From Chromobacterium paludis (GTDB lineage: Bacteria; Pseudomonadota; Gammaproteobacteria; Burkholderiales; Chromobacteriaceae): a stretch of 64,000 bases of DNA. The translations under genes and the position numbers were made by a program. The stretch lies in assembly GCF_008275125.1 (NCBI RefSeq), contig NZ_CP043473.1, forward strand, positions 2,356,001-2,420,000. The letters run 5' to 3'. Positions 34,085 to 44,680 of this stretch are shown in pieces (the stretch's first letter is position 1; every line of letters begins with the position of its first letter). The notes under the pieces are model-generated. The model did not search any database. It was not told the origin of the DNA and was given only the letters and a program-made list of their open reading frames with translations.

Positions 34085-34411
34085 ATGAACCTCAAAGTAA
34101 CTGGCCTGCACCTGGAAGTCACGCCATCGCTGCGCGAATACATCGAGAACAAACTGGAGCGCATTACCCGCCACGTCGACAATGTGATCGACGTCTCCGT
34201 TACGCTGTCCGTGGACAAACTGGTTCAAAAGGCCGAGGTCAATGTGCATCTGTCCGGCAAGGACATCCACATCGAAGCCTCCGAGGCCGATCTCTACGCC
34301 GCCATCGACCTGCTGATGGACAAGCTGGACCGCCAGGTGCTCAAGCACAAGGAAAAGCTGACCGAACACCGGGCCCAGAGCTCCGGCGAAGCGTCTCAGG
34401 CCTCGCTGTGA
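34085..34411 (+). CDS. hpf: Ribosome hibernation promoting factor (short form)
   Basis: 108 residues, the short HPF/YhbH type. It opens with [20 protein letters not shown] and includes [20 protein letters not shown] and [18 protein letters not shown]. It binds the 30S subunit and promotes 100S dimers in stationary phase. AAGGAGC lies before the ATG. A terminator follows, so ptsN needs its own promoter. Confidence 0.93.
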   Translation: MNLKVTGLHLEVTPSLREYIENKLERITRHVDNVIDVSVTLSVDKLVQKAEVNVHLSGKDIHIEASEADLYAAIDLLMDKLDRQVLKHKEKLTEHRAQSSGEASQASL

Positions 34412-34427
34412 CGCGAGCTTGAAAACA

Positions 34428-34455
34428 ACGGGAACCCAGGGGTTCCCGTTTTTCT
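34428..34455 (+). terminator. Intrinsic terminator after hpf
   Basis: CGGGAACC pairs with GGTTCCCG around a four-base loop, followed by TTTTTCTTT. Confidence 0.85.
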
Positions 34456-34533
34456 TTGCGCCGCCCGGTTTTCAGTACTATCAAGGCAACGTAGAATCCC
34501 GGGTTTATTCCAGCGCCGCATGCATAATCCAAT

Positions 34534-34995
34534 ATGAATCTCATCGGCAAGATACTGACTCCGGACCATGTTCTGCTGGATCTGGACGTCTCCAGCAAGA
34601 AGCGCGTGTTCGAGCAAGTCGGGCTTCTGGTGGAAAACACGCGCGGCATCGCCCGCAGCGAAATCTTCGACAGCCTGTTCAGCCGCGAAAAACTGGGCTC
34701 CACCGGCCTGGGCCAGGGCGTGGCCATTCCGCACGGCCGCGCGCGCGGCCTGAAGGAAGCCACCGGCGTGTTCATCCGGCTGAAGGCGCCGATTCCGTTC
34801 GAGGCGCCGGACGGCAAGCCGGTGCAGTGTCTGTTCGTGCTGCTGGTGCCGGAACACGCCACCGACCTGCACCTGCAAGTGCTGTCTGAGCTGGCCCAAC
34901 TGTTCTCCAGCCGCCAGATGCGCGAGAAAATGCTCAACGCCTCCGGCCGGGAAGAACTCTACCAGCAGCTCTGCGATTGGATGCCCAATGCCTAG
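34534..34995 (+). CDS. ptsN: PTS nitrogen-regulatory enzyme IIA
   Basis: 153 residues, full length. The phospho-acceptor is His 67 in [11 protein letters not shown], with [13 protein letters not shown] before it and [20 protein letters not shown] after. It takes phosphate from the NPr/HPr branch and regulates potassium transport, nitrogen and envelope functions rather than sugar import. The stop overlaps the hprK start by 8 bp. Confidence 0.95.
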   Translation: MNLIGKILTPDHVLLDLDVSSKKRVFEQVGLLVENTRGIARSEIFDSLFSREKLGSTGLGQGVAIPHGRARGLKEATGVFIRLKAPIPFEAPDGKPVQCLFVLLVPEHATDLHLQVLSELAQLFSSRQMREKMLNASGREELYQQLCDWMPNA

Positions 34996-35956
34996 CATCA
35001 CCGTGCGCCGCCTGTATCAGGACAACCAGCAGAAGCTGAACCTGACCTGGGTCGCCGGCACCGGCGGCTCAGACAACGTCATCGGCAACGTCATCGGCAA
35101 TGACGGCCAGCGCCCCACTCTGGCGCTGGTGGGCCACCTGAACTTCATCCACCCCAACCGCGTCCAGGTGCTGGGCCTGGCAGAGGTGGACTACCTGAAC
35201 AAGCTGGAACAATCCGCGGCCAAGACCGCGCTGGACCAGCTGTTCCATAAGAGCATGTCCGTGGTGATGGTGGCGAATAACCAGCCGGTGCCGCGGCTGC
35301 TGCGCGACTATTGCCACAGCCATAACGTGCCCTTGATGACCAGCACGCTGGAAAGCCCGTACCTGATGGACGTGCTGCGGATCTACCTGGCCCGCGCGCT
35401 GGCGGTGTCCACGGTGCTGCACGGCCTGTTTCTCGACGTGTTCGAGATTGGCGTGCTGATCATGGGCGACTCGGCCATGGGCAAGAGCGAACTGGCGCTG
35501 GAATTGATCTCGCGCGGCCACGGCATGGTGGCGGACGACGCGGTGGAGCTGTACCGCATTGGCCCGGACACGCTGGAAGGCCGCTGCCCGCCGCTGCTGC
35601 GCGACTTCCTGGAAGTGCGCGGTCTGGGCATCCTGAACATCCGCACCATATTCGGCGAAACCGCCGTCCGCCCCAAGAAGGTGCTGAAGCTGATCATCCA
35701 CTTGGTCAAAGCCAACGATCAGGCCATGCAGGCGCTGGACCGGCTCAACATCCAATCGGAAACGCAGGAGATCATAGGCGTCACCGTGCGCAAAGTCGTG
35801 CTGCCGGTGGCCGCCGGCCGCAACCTGGCCGTGCTGGTGGAGGCCGCCGTGCGCAACTACATCCTGCAGCTGCGCGGCATAGACAGCACCCGCGAGTTCA
35901 TCGAACGACACACCAATTTCTTGCGAGACCAGGAAAATGCGCCTGATATTGATTAG
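34988..35956 (+). CDS. hprK: HPr kinase/phosphorylase
   Basis: 322 residues. Walker [16 protein letters not shown], the family signature [16 protein letters not shown], and the C-terminal [20 protein letters not shown]. It phosphorylates or dephosphorylates HPr or NPr at a serine. In Betaproteobacteria it sits between ptsN and rapZ, as here, and overlaps rapZ by 20 bp. It links the PTS to carbon state. Confidence 0.95.
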   Translation: MPSITVRRLYQDNQQKLNLTWVAGTGGSDNVIGNVIGNDGQRPTLALVGHLNFIHPNRVQVLGLAEVDYLNKLEQSAAKTALDQLFHKSMSVVMVANNQPVPRLLRDYCHSHNVPLMTSTLESPYLMDVLRIYLARALAVSTVLHGLFLDVFEIGVLIMGDSAMGKSELALELISRGHGMVADDAVELYRIGPDTLEGRCPPLLRDFLEVRGLGILNIRTIFGETAVRPKKVLKLIIHLVKANDQAMQALDRLNIQSETQEIIGVTVRKVVLPVAAGRNLAVLVEAAVRNYILQLRGIDSTREFIERHTNFLRDQENAPDID

Positions 35957-36779
35957 CGGCCTGTCCGGCTCCGGCAAATCCGTGGCCTTGCGCGCGCTGG
36001 AGGACTCCGGCTTCTACTGCGTGGACAATCTGCCCGCCACCATGCTGCCGGAGGCAATGGCGCTGTACGAGGAATTTGGCTATCACGACATCGCCATCAG
36101 CGTGGATACCCGCTCCGGCCCTTCGCTGGGCGCCCTGCCGCAAGTGGTGGAGCAGCTGCGCGCCAAGGGCATGGATGTGCGCCTGCTGTACCTGGAAGCC
36201 AAAGCGGAAACCTTGGTCAAACGCTTCTCCGAGACCCGCCGCCGCCACCCGCTGTCCGGCGCCGGCATCACGGTGGAGGAAGCCATCCAGGTGGAACAGG
36301 AGATGCTCAGCATCGTGCCGGAACTGGGCACCCGCATCGACACCAGCGAGCTGTCGGCCAATGGCCTGCGCAGCTGGGTGCGCGAACTGGTGGATGCCGA
36401 CAGCAACCGCTTGACCCTGATCTTCCAATCCTTCGGCTTCAAGCATGGCGTGCCGCAGGACGCGGACTTCGTCTTCGACGCGCGCTGCCTGCCTAATCCC
36501 TACTACGATCCGCTGCTGCGCCCGCTGACCGGCCGCGACCAGCCCATCGTGGACTTTTTCGCCCAGCACGCCGAGGTGGCCGATATGATCGCCGACATCC
36601 AGTCGCTGATCGCCAAGTGGCTGCCTTGCTATGCCAAGGAAAACCGCAGCTATCTGACGGTTGCCGTCGGCTGCACCGGCGGCCAGCACCGCTCGGTGTT
36701 CATCATCGAGAGCCTGGCGCGCGCCTTCGCCGACAAACAGATACTGGTGCGCCATCGCCAGCTGTATCCCGACCATTGA
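35937..36779 (+). CDS. rapZ: RNase adapter protein RapZ
   Basis: 280 residues. The P-loop GLSGSGKS is near residue 8, followed by [20 protein letters not shown]. The C-terminal domain includes [20 protein letters not shown] and the end LVRHRQLY. In E. coli RapZ feeds GlmZ to RNase E and senses glucosamine 6-phosphate; its work in betaproteobacteria is less clear. It overlaps hprK, which suggests co-translation. Confidence 0.95.
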   Translation: MRLILISGLSGSGKSVALRALEDSGFYCVDNLPATMLPEAMALYEEFGYHDIAISVDTRSGPSLGALPQVVEQLRAKGMDVRLLYLEAKAETLVKRFSETRRRHPLSGAGITVEEAIQVEQEMLSIVPELGTRIDTSELSANGLRSWVRELVDADSNRLTLIFQSFGFKHGVPQDADFVFDARCLPNPYYDPLLRPLTGRDQPIVDFFAQHAEVADMIADIQSLIAKWLPCYAKENRSYLTVAVGCTGGQHRSVFIIESLARAFADKQILVRHRQLYPDH

Positions 36780-36825
36780 ACAGGCTGGCGGGCGGCGCCA
36801 GCCGTCCGCTCCTGGAGAACACCCG

Positions 36826-37434
36826 ATGTCCCGCCGTCAAACCATTACCGTCGCGCTGACCGGCGCCTCCGGCCTGCCTTACGGCCTGCGGCTGATCGAA
36901 GCCCTGCTGGCCGCCCAAATCCGCGTCTGGGTGCTGTATTCCCAGGCGGCCCAGATCGTGGCCAAGCAGGAAATGGACTTGACCCTGCCTTCCCGTCCCG
37001 CCGACATGAAGGCCTGGCTATTGCAGCGCTACCCGGCCGCGCCGGAGCTGCTGGAAGTCTACGGCCGAGAGGAATGGTTCGCGCCGGCCGCCTCCGGCTC
37101 CAACCCGCCGGACGCCATGGTGGTGTGCCCCTGCTCCATGGGCACGCTGGCGGCCATCCGCCACGGCATGAGCGACAACTTGATCGAACGCGCCGCCGAC
37201 GTCTGCATCAAGGAGGGGCGCAAGCTGGTGCTGGTGCCGCGAGAAACTCCGCTATCGGCCATCCATCTGGAAAACATGCTGGAACTGGCGCGCCTGGGCG
37301 TGGTGATCCTGCCGCCCGCCCCCGGCTTCTATACTCACCCCAAGAGCGTGGACGACATGGTGGACTTCATTGTGTCCCGCATGCTGGATCAACTGGGCGT
37401 CGAGCAGACGCTGACGCCGCGCTGGGGAGAATAA
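36826..37434 (+). CDS. ubiX: Flavin prenyltransferase UbiX
   Basis: 202 residues. FMN-binding start VALTGASGLPYGLRLIEAL, CPCSMGTLAAIRHG, and RETPLSAIHLENMLELARLG. It makes the prenylated flavin used by UbiD in ubiquinone synthesis. ATG 36826 has CTGGAGAA upstream and is preferred to the longer frame. The NAD(P)HX repair gene begins 2 bp after its stop. Confidence 0.94.
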   Translation: MSRRQTITVALTGASGLPYGLRLIEALLAAQIRVWVLYSQAAQIVAKQEMDLTLPSRPADMKAWLLQRYPAAPELLEVYGREEWFAPAASGSNPPDAMVVCPCSMGTLAAIRHGMSDNLIERAADVCIKEGRKLVLVPRETPLSAIHLENMLELARLGVVILPPAPGFYTHPKSVDDMVDFIVSRMLDQLGVEQTLTPRWGE

Positions 37435-37436
37435 AG

Positions 37437-38903
37437 ATGGACGGCGGCCCGATACTGAGCCTGGCGGCGCTGCGTCAGCTGGAACAGGCGGCGGACGCAG
37501 CCGGGCTGGACCTGATGCGGCGCGCCGCGCGCGCGGCCGCAGGCTGGGTGGCGCAGCGCGTCGCGCCGGGCTGCCGGCTGCTGATCTGCGCCGGCCCCGG
37601 CAACAACGGCGGCGACGCGCTATACGCCGCGCTGGACCTGCACCGCCAGGGCCATGCGCTGGACATTCTGCAACCGGTCGCGCCGGCCAGCCCCGCCTGT
37701 CAGGCAGCCCGCCAGGCCGTGGAGTTGGCCGGCCTAAGCCTCTGGAGCGCGCTGCCCGAGGGCTACAGCGCGCCGGCCCTGCTGCTGGACGGCTTGTTCG
37801 GCATCGGCCTGTCGCGCCCGCTGGACGCGGGCTGGCAAGCGCGTATCGCCGAGCTGAACGCTCTGCCCTGCCCCAAGCTGGCGCTGGACTGCCCCAGCGG
37901 CCTCGACGCCTATACCGGCCAGCCGCTGGGCGCGGCCATCCAGGCCGACGCCACGCTGACCTTCCTCTGCCACAAGCCCGGCCTGTTCTGCGGCCCCGGC
38001 GCCGACCTGGCCGGCACGATTGTGCTCGATCGCCTGGATTGTCCCGCCGAACTGTACCCGCCGCGCGAGGGCGCGCTGAACGCGCCGGACGCCTCCGCGC
38101 TGGCCCGGCCGCGCGACAGCCACAAGGGCAGCTACGGCGCGGTATGCGTCATAGGCGGCACGCCCGGCATGCTGGGCGCGGCCTTGCTGGCGGGCCGCAG
38201 CGCCCTTGGCGGCGGCGCGGGCAAGGTTTACCTGTGCACGCTGGACGACAGGCTGCCGGTGGACTCCGCGGCGCCGGAGCTGATGATTCGTCCCGCGGAC
38301 GAAATGGCCGAACTGCCCCGCGCCGACGTCCTCGCCATCGGCCCAGGCCTCGGCCAGCAGGAACTGGCCGAAAGGCTGCTGGAACAGGCCCTGGCCCAAC
38401 CCTGCCCGCTGGTGCTGGATGCCGATGCGCTGAATCTGATCGCCGCCAGCCATCGCCTGGCCACGCGCCTGGCCGAGCGCCCGCATCCCTCCGTGCTGAC
38501 GCCGCATCCGGCGGAGGCCGCGCGGCTGCTGGGGGTGGACACCGCTGCCATCCAGGCCGACCGCGTCCGCCATGCGCGCGCACTGGCCCAACGCTTCAAC
38601 TGCGTGGCCTTGCTCAAGGGAGCGGGCAGCCTGATCGCCCAGCCGGACGGAGAATACCGGCTCAACACCGTCGGCGGCCCGGAATTGGCCGCCGCCGGCC
38701 AGGGCGATGTGCTGACCGGCCTGATCGCCGCGCTGCTGGCGCAGGGCTTGTCCGCCTTCGATGCGGCGGCGCTGGCCGCCCATCTACATGGCCAGGCCGG
38801 CGACGACTACCGGCGCGAAAGCGGCGGCCCCATCGGCCTCGCCGCGTCCGCCACAGTGCCGCGCATCCGTAGCATCCTAAACAGTCGACTCGCCGCCAAC
38901 TGA
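37437..38903 (+). CDS. nnr: Bifunctional NAD(P)HX epimerase and dehydratase
   Basis: 488 residues in two domains. Residues about 1-210 are the epimerase (CAGPGNNGGDALYAAL, LDGLFGIGLSRPLDAG, DCPSGLDAYTGQPLG). About 225-488 are the ADP-dependent dehydratase (GSYGAVCVIGGTPGMLGA, VLTPHPAEAARLLG, VALLKGAGSLIAQPDG, GGPELAAAGQGDVLTGLI). It repairs damaged hydrated nicotinamide cofactors. The E. coli homologue is NnrE/YjeF. GGGGAG lies before ATG 37437. Confidence 0.94.
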   Translation: MDGGPILSLAALRQLEQAADAAGLDLMRRAARAAAGWVAQRVAPGCRLLICAGPGNNGGDALYAALDLHRQGHALDILQPVAPASPACQAARQAVELAGLSLWSALPEGYSAPALLLDGLFGIGLSRPLDAGWQARIAELNALPCPKLALDCPSGLDAYTGQPLGAAIQADATLTFLCHKPGLFCGPGADLAGTIVLDRLDCPAELYPPREGALNAPDASALARPRDSHKGSYGAVCVIGGTPGMLGAALLAGRSALGGGAGKVYLCTLDDRLPVDSAAPELMIRPADEMAELPRADVLAIGPGLGQQELAERLLEQALAQPCPLVLDADALNLIAASHRLATRLAERPHPSVLTPHPAEAARLLGVDTAAIQADRVRHARALAQRFNCVALLKGAGSLIAQPDGEYRLNTVGGPELAAAGQGDVLTGLIAALLAQGLSAFDAAALAAHLHGQAGDDYRRESGGPIGLAASATVPRIRSILNSRLAAN

Positions 38904-38975
38904 ACGCCGCCTTTGCCGTAGGCAGGGATTTGTGGTTAACATGGTTCAGACCAGCCCCATACCCGGAGAGCCGTT

Positions 38976-39899
38976 TTGACGCTCCAGCCTGATCAGAGAA
39001 AAGCCTATGCCTTAGGCCTGGGCGCCGTGCTGGCCTGGTCCACCGTCGCCAGCGCCTTCAAGCTCAGCCTGCAATACCTCAGCCCGATGCAGCTCTTGCT
39101 GTACGCCAGCGCCGCCTCCCTGCTGTCGCTGCTGTCCATCCTGGCCTGGCAGCGCCGCCTGCCCGAGCTGGCTGCCGCCTTCCGCCGGCACTGGAAGGCT
39201 TCTTTGCTGTTCGGCGCCGTCAATCCTTTCGCCTACTACCTGGTGCTGTTCCAGGCTTACTCGCTGCTACCGGCGCAGGAGGCCCAGGCCATCAACTACA
39301 CCTGGGCGCTGACCATGACCTTGCTGGCCGTGCCGCTGCTGAAACAGAAGCTGCGCCCGCAGGACGCGGCGGCGGCGCTGATCTGCTACATAGGCGTGCT
39401 GGTCATCGGCACGCGCGGCCAATTGCTGGCGCTGCACTTTTCCAATCAGTTCGGCGTGATGTTGGCGTTGGCCTCCACCCTGCTGTGGGCCGGCTACTGG
39501 ATATTCAACACCCGCGACACGCGCGAGCCTGTGCTGGGGCTGACGCTGAACTTCGCCTGCAGCCTCCCCCTTAGCCTGGCCTGGTGCGCCTGGCACGGCC
39601 AGTTGAACCTGCCGGCCTGGCAAGGACTGGCCGGCGCGGCTTATGTCGGCGCGCTGGAGATGGGCTTCACCTTCGCGCTGTGGCTGTCGGCCATGAAGCT
39701 GACGCGCAGCACTGCCAGCATCGCCAACCTGATTTTCCTGTCGCCGCTGCTGTCGCTGCTGCTGATCCATCTCATCGTCGGCGAAGCCATCCTGCCGTCC
39801 ACCCTGTTGGGACTGGCATTGATCCTGGGCGGGCTGGCCGCGCAAAAAATCCGCCTCCGCCGCAGCCTGACCCATGGTCTGGCAAATGAGCCGCATTGA
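38976..39899 (+). CDS. EamA/DMT-family transporter
   Basis: 307 residues, ten predicted membrane helices in two EamA repeats (ALGLGAVLAWSTVASAFKLS, then ASTLLWAGYWIFNTRD). It probably exports a small metabolite; the substrate cannot be read. The start is TTG 38976 with GGAGAG 6 bp upstream. No in-frame ATG lies nearer. Confidence 0.87.
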   Translation: MTLQPDQRKAYALGLGAVLAWSTVASAFKLSLQYLSPMQLLLYASAASLLSLLSILAWQRRLPELAAAFRRHWKASLLFGAVNPFAYYLVLFQAYSLLPAQEAQAINYTWALTMTLLAVPLLKQKLRPQDAAAALICYIGVLVIGTRGQLLALHFSNQFGVMLALASTLLWAGYWIFNTRDTREPVLGLTLNFACSLPLSLAWCAWHGQLNLPAWQGLAGAAYVGALEMGFTFALWLSAMKLTRSTASIANLIFLSPLLSLLLIHLIVGEAILPSTLLGLALILGGLAAQKIRLRRSLTHGLANEPH

Positions 39900-40000
39900 C
39901 TGGCGCGCGCGGCAAAACCCGCGGGGAATGAGGAGAGCAGATGGCAATTCACGCCCGATCTGCCTACGATTGACTGTGAGGGCATGACTAAGCAGGCACC

Positions 40001-41548
40001 ATGAAAAGCATCAAGACAAGGTTAATGCTATGGCTGATGGCCTGGATCACTGCCATTCTGGGCAGTACCGGCCTGTATTTCTACCTACACGACTACGGGA
40101 CAGACCAAAGCGACTTCCAAACCCAGCGCGCCGCCGTGCGCTCACGGCTGTCGCTGTCGCTGCCGCACGGCATCTGGCAGCTGGACGATGAAAACGTGCG
40201 CCTGTCGCTGGACAGCGAACTGAGCTGGCCATCCGTCATCGCCATCAACGTGAAGGGAGAAAGCGGCCTGAACCTGGGCCGCACGCGCGACAGCAACGGC
40301 AATCTGCGCGACATGCTGCCCAATGAGCATCCCAAGGCTGACGACATACTCAACATCCCCATCATCTATCAGGGCAAGGAGCATCTGGGCACCGCCACCG
40401 TCTATCTCTCCCACGACGCCTTGCGCGCGCGCGAAAACCAGCACCTGTTGACCATCGTCGCCCAGATCATTCTGTTGGACGTGATGATTTTCTTCATCAT
40501 GTCGTTCAATCTGCAGCGCTTCATCTTTCAGCCGCTGGCGAAATTGCAGCAGGCCTTGAACACTGCCATCCGCGCGCCGGACGCCAGCGGCGCCCAGATC
40601 ACCCACCTGGCGGACGACGAAATCGGCGGCATCGTCAACGGCTTCAACCGCATCGTGGCGCGCACGGCGGCCGACCTGGTGAAACGGACCGCTGCCGAAG
40701 CCATCGCCCGCGAAGAGAAGGAAAAGGCGCAACAGGCCTACAGCCAGCTGATCGCCACCCAGGAAACGCTGGTGGAGGCGGAAAAGATGGCCTCGCTGGG
40801 CAGCCTGGTGGCCGGCGTCGCCCACGAGATCAACACGCCTGTCGGCATCACGCTGACCGCCGCCTCCCATCTGGGCACCGCCACCTCGCACATCACCGGC
40901 AAGCTGGAAAGCGGCAACGTCAAGAAGAGCGACTTCCAGAGCTATCTGGAAACCGCTCAGGAATGCTGCGAGCTGATCCTGTCCAACTCCGAGCGCGCGG
41001 CCAACCTGATCCACAGCTTCAAGCAAGTCGCCGTCGACCAGACCAGCGAAGCGCGCCGCAGCTTCCACCTGCACGACTACCTGAACGAGGTCATCACCAG
41101 CCTGAAGCCGCGCTTCAAGCACACCAAGGTCACCATCGACATTCAATGCGAGGAGGACATCCTGCTGGACAGTTACCCAGGCGCGCTGGCCCAGGTACTG
41201 ACCAATTTGGTGGTCAACGCGCTGATCCACGGCTATGAAAGCGGCGAGATCGCCGGCTCCATCATGATCGAGGCGCACCGGCTAGACGACCAGCATGTCT
41301 CGCTGAGCGTAGGCGATCATGGCAAGGGCATCGCCGCGGAAAACCTAAGCCGAATTTTCGACCCCTTCTTCACCACCCGACGCGGCAGTGGCGGCAGCGG
41401 CCTGGGCCTCAATATCGTTTACAACATCGTACGGCAACGCCTGGGCGGCAATATCGAAGTTCACAGCGAACCGGGGCAAGGCACCCGCTTCAAGCTGGAC
41501 ATGCCCTGCATCGCGCCAACCGTCCAGCATAAGGAGAACGTGATATGA
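40001..41548 (+). CDS. Membrane sensor histidine kinase
   Basis: 515 residues. Helices at about 8-28 and 148-168 bracket a periplasmic sensor; a HAMP linker and coiled coil (AIAREEKEKAQQAYSQLIAT) follow. The H-box reads SLVAGVAHEINTPVGITLTA, the N-box LTNLVVNALIHG, and the G boxes GDHGKGI and GSGLGLNIVYNIV. The stop overlaps the next gene's ATG by 4 bp, so the HD-GYP regulator downstream is its partner. Confidence 0.93.
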   Translation: MKSIKTRLMLWLMAWITAILGSTGLYFYLHDYGTDQSDFQTQRAAVRSRLSLSLPHGIWQLDDENVRLSLDSELSWPSVIAINVKGESGLNLGRTRDSNGNLRDMLPNEHPKADDILNIPIIYQGKEHLGTATVYLSHDALRARENQHLLTIVAQIILLDVMIFFIMSFNLQRFIFQPLAKLQQALNTAIRAPDASGAQITHLADDEIGGIVNGFNRIVARTAADLVKRTAAEAIAREEKEKAQQAYSQLIATQETLVEAEKMASLGSLVAGVAHEINTPVGITLTAASHLGTATSHITGKLESGNVKKSDFQSYLETAQECCELILSNSERAANLIHSFKQVAVDQTSEARRSFHLHDYLNEVITSLKPRFKHTKVTIDIQCEEDILLDSYPGALAQVLTNLVVNALIHGYESGEIAGSIMIEAHRLDDQHVSLSVGDHGKGIAAENLSRIFDPFFTTRRGSGGSGLGLNIVYNIVRQRLGGNIEVHSEPGQGTRFKLDMPCIAPTVQHKENVI

Positions 41549-43134
41549 GCGTCGATAAACTCCCCCCAGACGAGGAAAATTGGCTGCTGGATGATAGCGC
41601 GGACGACGGCGTCTACCCGTCGGAGTTGCGCAAGCCTTGGAAAGTGTTGATCGTCGACGACGAAAAGGATGTCCACACGGCCACCCGCATTGCCTTGCGC
41701 GGCATCAGCTACAAGGAACGCCCGCTGGAGCTGTTGAGCGCCTATAGCGGAGCCGAAGCGTTTCAGATGCTGCATCAGCACAACGACATCGCGCTGATCA
41801 TGCTGGACGTGGTGATGGAAAGCGAAGACGCAGGCCTGAAGCTGGTGCATCGCATCCGCGAAGAGCTGAATAACGGCGTGGTGCGCATCGTGCTGCGCAC
41901 CGGCCAGCCGGGACAGGCGCCGGAGCAGGAAGTCATTCTCAATTACGACATCAACGACTACAAAACCAAGACCGAGCTGACCACGCAGAAGCTGTTCACC
42001 ACCACCATCGCCTCCTTGCGCGCCTACGAAAACATGGTGTCGCTGGAAAAGAACCGCCAGGGCCTGGCCAAGATCCTGGAAAGCGCGTCCGATCTATATC
42101 AGCTGCACTCGCTGCGCGAGTTCGCCTCTGGCGTGCTGCGCCAGATCAGCGCCCTGCTCGACATCGGCACCGACGGCATTCTGTGCGTGCGCAATGAAAC
42201 GCATAGCGGCCGGCCGGAGCTGGAAATCCTGGCCGTGTCCGGCAATTACGAATACCTGGCGGAAAAGGGCGACCTGTCCAGCGAACCCAAGCTGGAATCG
42301 GTGATCATGCAGGTGTTCAAGGAAAAGCGCAGCATCTACCAGCATCCTTACGATGTGCTCTACATCGCCTCGCGCAACCGGCGCGAGTTTGCCGTTCACT
42401 TCATGCCGCAATGGCCGCTGGACGCGGTGGAGTGCGATCTGCTGGACGTGTTCTGCCAACGCATCTCCGCCGCCTACGACAACCTCTATCTCTATCACCA
42501 GCTGCGCAGCGCGCAGGAGGCGACGGTAGTGGCGCTGGCCGACCTGGCGGAATTCCGCGACACCGACACCGGCAACCACGTGCTGCGGGTGCAGAAGCTG
42601 ACCGACGCCATCGCCCAGGAAATGCTGATGAGCAACCATTATCCGGAACAGATGAGCCGCGAGTTTCTGGACATGGTGGGCATGGCCAGCATCCTGCACG
42701 ATATAGGCAAGGTGGCCACGCCGGACCATATTCTGCTCAAACCGGGAAAGCTCGATCCAGAAGAACGCGCCATCATGGAACAACACGCCGCGATAGGCGC
42801 GCAGATCCTGGCCAAGTCGGCGCAGATGGTGGAAGGCACCAGTTATCTATCGCTGGGTTCGGAGATCGCCGGCGGCCATCATGAGCATTTTGACGGCAAC
42901 GGCTACCCGCACCAGCTCCAGGGCCAGGATATCCCGCTGTCGGCCCGCATCGTGGCCGTGGTGGACGTATTCGACGCCCTGCTGAACAAGCGTCCATACA
43001 AAGAACCTTGGAGCATGGAGGACACCATGCAGTACATCAAGGGTCGTTCGGGCACGCAGTTCGACCCGCTGGTGATCGAGGCGCTGAGCCGCCTGGTCGA
43101 CGAGGAGAGATTGCCGGTCAAGTTCGGCGAATAA
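41545..43134 (+). CDS. Response regulator with DUF3369 and HD-GYP domains
   Basis: 529 residues. The receiver (about 30-160) has DDEKD and LIMLDVVMESEDAG, with KTKTELT near its end. A DUF3369-like segment (about 170-315) spans LESASDLYQLHSLREFASGV. The C-terminal HD-GYP domain keeps ILHDIGKVATPDHILLKPGK and HHEHFDGNGYP, so it should hydrolyse cyclic-di-GMP. It is coupled to the sensor kinase by an ATGA overlap. A second, separate HD-GYP regulator lies at 894-1898. Confidence 0.93.
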   Translation: MSVDKLPPDEENWLLDDSADDGVYPSELRKPWKVLIVDDEKDVHTATRIALRGISYKERPLELLSAYSGAEAFQMLHQHNDIALIMLDVVMESEDAGLKLVHRIREELNNGVVRIVLRTGQPGQAPEQEVILNYDINDYKTKTELTTQKLFTTTIASLRAYENMVSLEKNRQGLAKILESASDLYQLHSLREFASGVLRQISALLDIGTDGILCVRNETHSGRPELEILAVSGNYEYLAEKGDLSSEPKLESVIMQVFKEKRSIYQHPYDVLYIASRNRREFAVHFMPQWPLDAVECDLLDVFCQRISAAYDNLYLYHQLRSAQEATVVALADLAEFRDTDTGNHVLRVQKLTDAIAQEMLMSNHYPEQMSREFLDMVGMASILHDIGKVATPDHILLKPGKLDPEERAIMEQHAAIGAQILAKSAQMVEGTSYLSLGSEIAGGHHEHFDGNGYPHQLQGQDIPLSARIVAVVDVFDALLNKRPYKEPWSMEDTMQYIKGRSGTQFDPLVIEALSRLVDEERLPVKFGE

Positions 43135-43146
43135 CCCGCACTAGAC

Positions 43147-43185
43147 AAAGCAAACGGCAGCCTTTAGAGGCTGCCGTTTGCTTTG
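43147..43185. terminator. Bidirectional terminator
   Basis: AAAGCAAACGGCAGCCT pairs with AGGCTGCCGTTTGCTTT. It lies between the convergent HD-GYP gene and the hemolysin III family gene. Confidence 0.85.
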
Positions 43186-43197
43186 CCGCGCGGCCGC

Positions 43198-43815
43198 TCA
43201 GGCCACGTAGTTCAATACGCAAAGATATTGGCAGATGCTGCCGCCCAGTACGAACAAATGCCAGATGCCGTGGCCGTGGCGGATTTTCTCGTCATTGAGA
43301 AACCAGTAGATCCCCACGCTGTACAGCATGCCGCCCAAGGCCAGCCAGAACAGGCCGCCCGGCGCCAGCGCCTCGATCAAGGGCTTGATGGCGATCAGCA
43401 CCAGCCAGCCCATCGCCACATACAGGATCATGGACAGGATGCGCGTGCGCCGGCCCAGTGTCAGCTCCTGGACGATGCCGAACAGCGCCAAGCCCCAGCT
43501 GAGGCCGAACAGCGTCCAGCCCCAGGCGCCGCGCAGCGTCACCAAGGCAAACGGCGTGTAACTGCCGGCGATCAGCAGATAGATGGCCGAATGGTCGCAC
43601 TTCTGCAGAATCGCCTTGGCCCGTCCCTTGAAGCTGTGATACAGCGTGGACACCAGATAAAGCGTGACCAGCGTGCCGCCATACAGGCTGAAGCTGACGA
43701 TTTTCCAGGGGTCGCGCTGCATCGCCGCCTCGACCACTAACACAACCAATCCGACTATCGCCAGCAGCGTGCCGGCCAGATGGGAATAGCCGTTGAAACG
43801 TTCCCCGCGATACAT
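43198..43815 (-). CDS. Hemolysin III / PAQR-family membrane protein
   Basis: 205 residues with seven predicted helices and the PAQR/HlyIII pattern: ERFNGYSHLAGTLLAIVGL, STLYHSFKGRAKAILQKCDHSAIYL (split here by the 20-residue rule: STLYHS … CDHSAIYLLIAGSYTPF), and RHGHGIWHLFVLGGSICQY. The conserved His residues suggest a metal site and a hydrolase-like role. ATG 43815 has AAGGAA upstream; the frame to 43941 runs into the next spacer. Confidence 0.88.
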   Translation of the reverse strand: MYRGERFNGYSHLAGTLLAIVGLVVLVVEAAMQRDPWKIVSFSLYGGTLVTLYLVSTLYHSFKGRAKAILQKCDHSAIYLLIAGSYTPFALVTLRGAWGWTLFGLSWGLALFGIVQELTLGRRTRILSMILYVAMGWLVLIAIKPLIEALAPGGLFWLALGGMLYSVGIYWFLNDEKIRHGHGIWHLFVLGGSICQYLCVLNYVA

Positions 43816-43936
43816 GATTTTATTTTCCTTGGCCGGCATCCAGCCGGCGCGCTGACACAAAACAATTTGGAACCCCTGCGGCTCCTCATGGTTCCATTGT
43901 CCGACTTTGTTCGCATCAAAACCAGCGCTTGGCGCA

Positions 43937-43963
43937 AACAAAAAGCGGGCCGATGGCCCGCTC
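43937..43963 (-). terminator. Intrinsic terminator after adk
   Basis: GCGGGCC and GGCCCGC around a three-base loop, then TTTTTGTTTG on the minus strand. Confidence 0.85.
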
Positions 43964-43984
43964 GCTTGCCGATTGCGATTCGAA

Positions 43985-44680
<696 letters not shown>
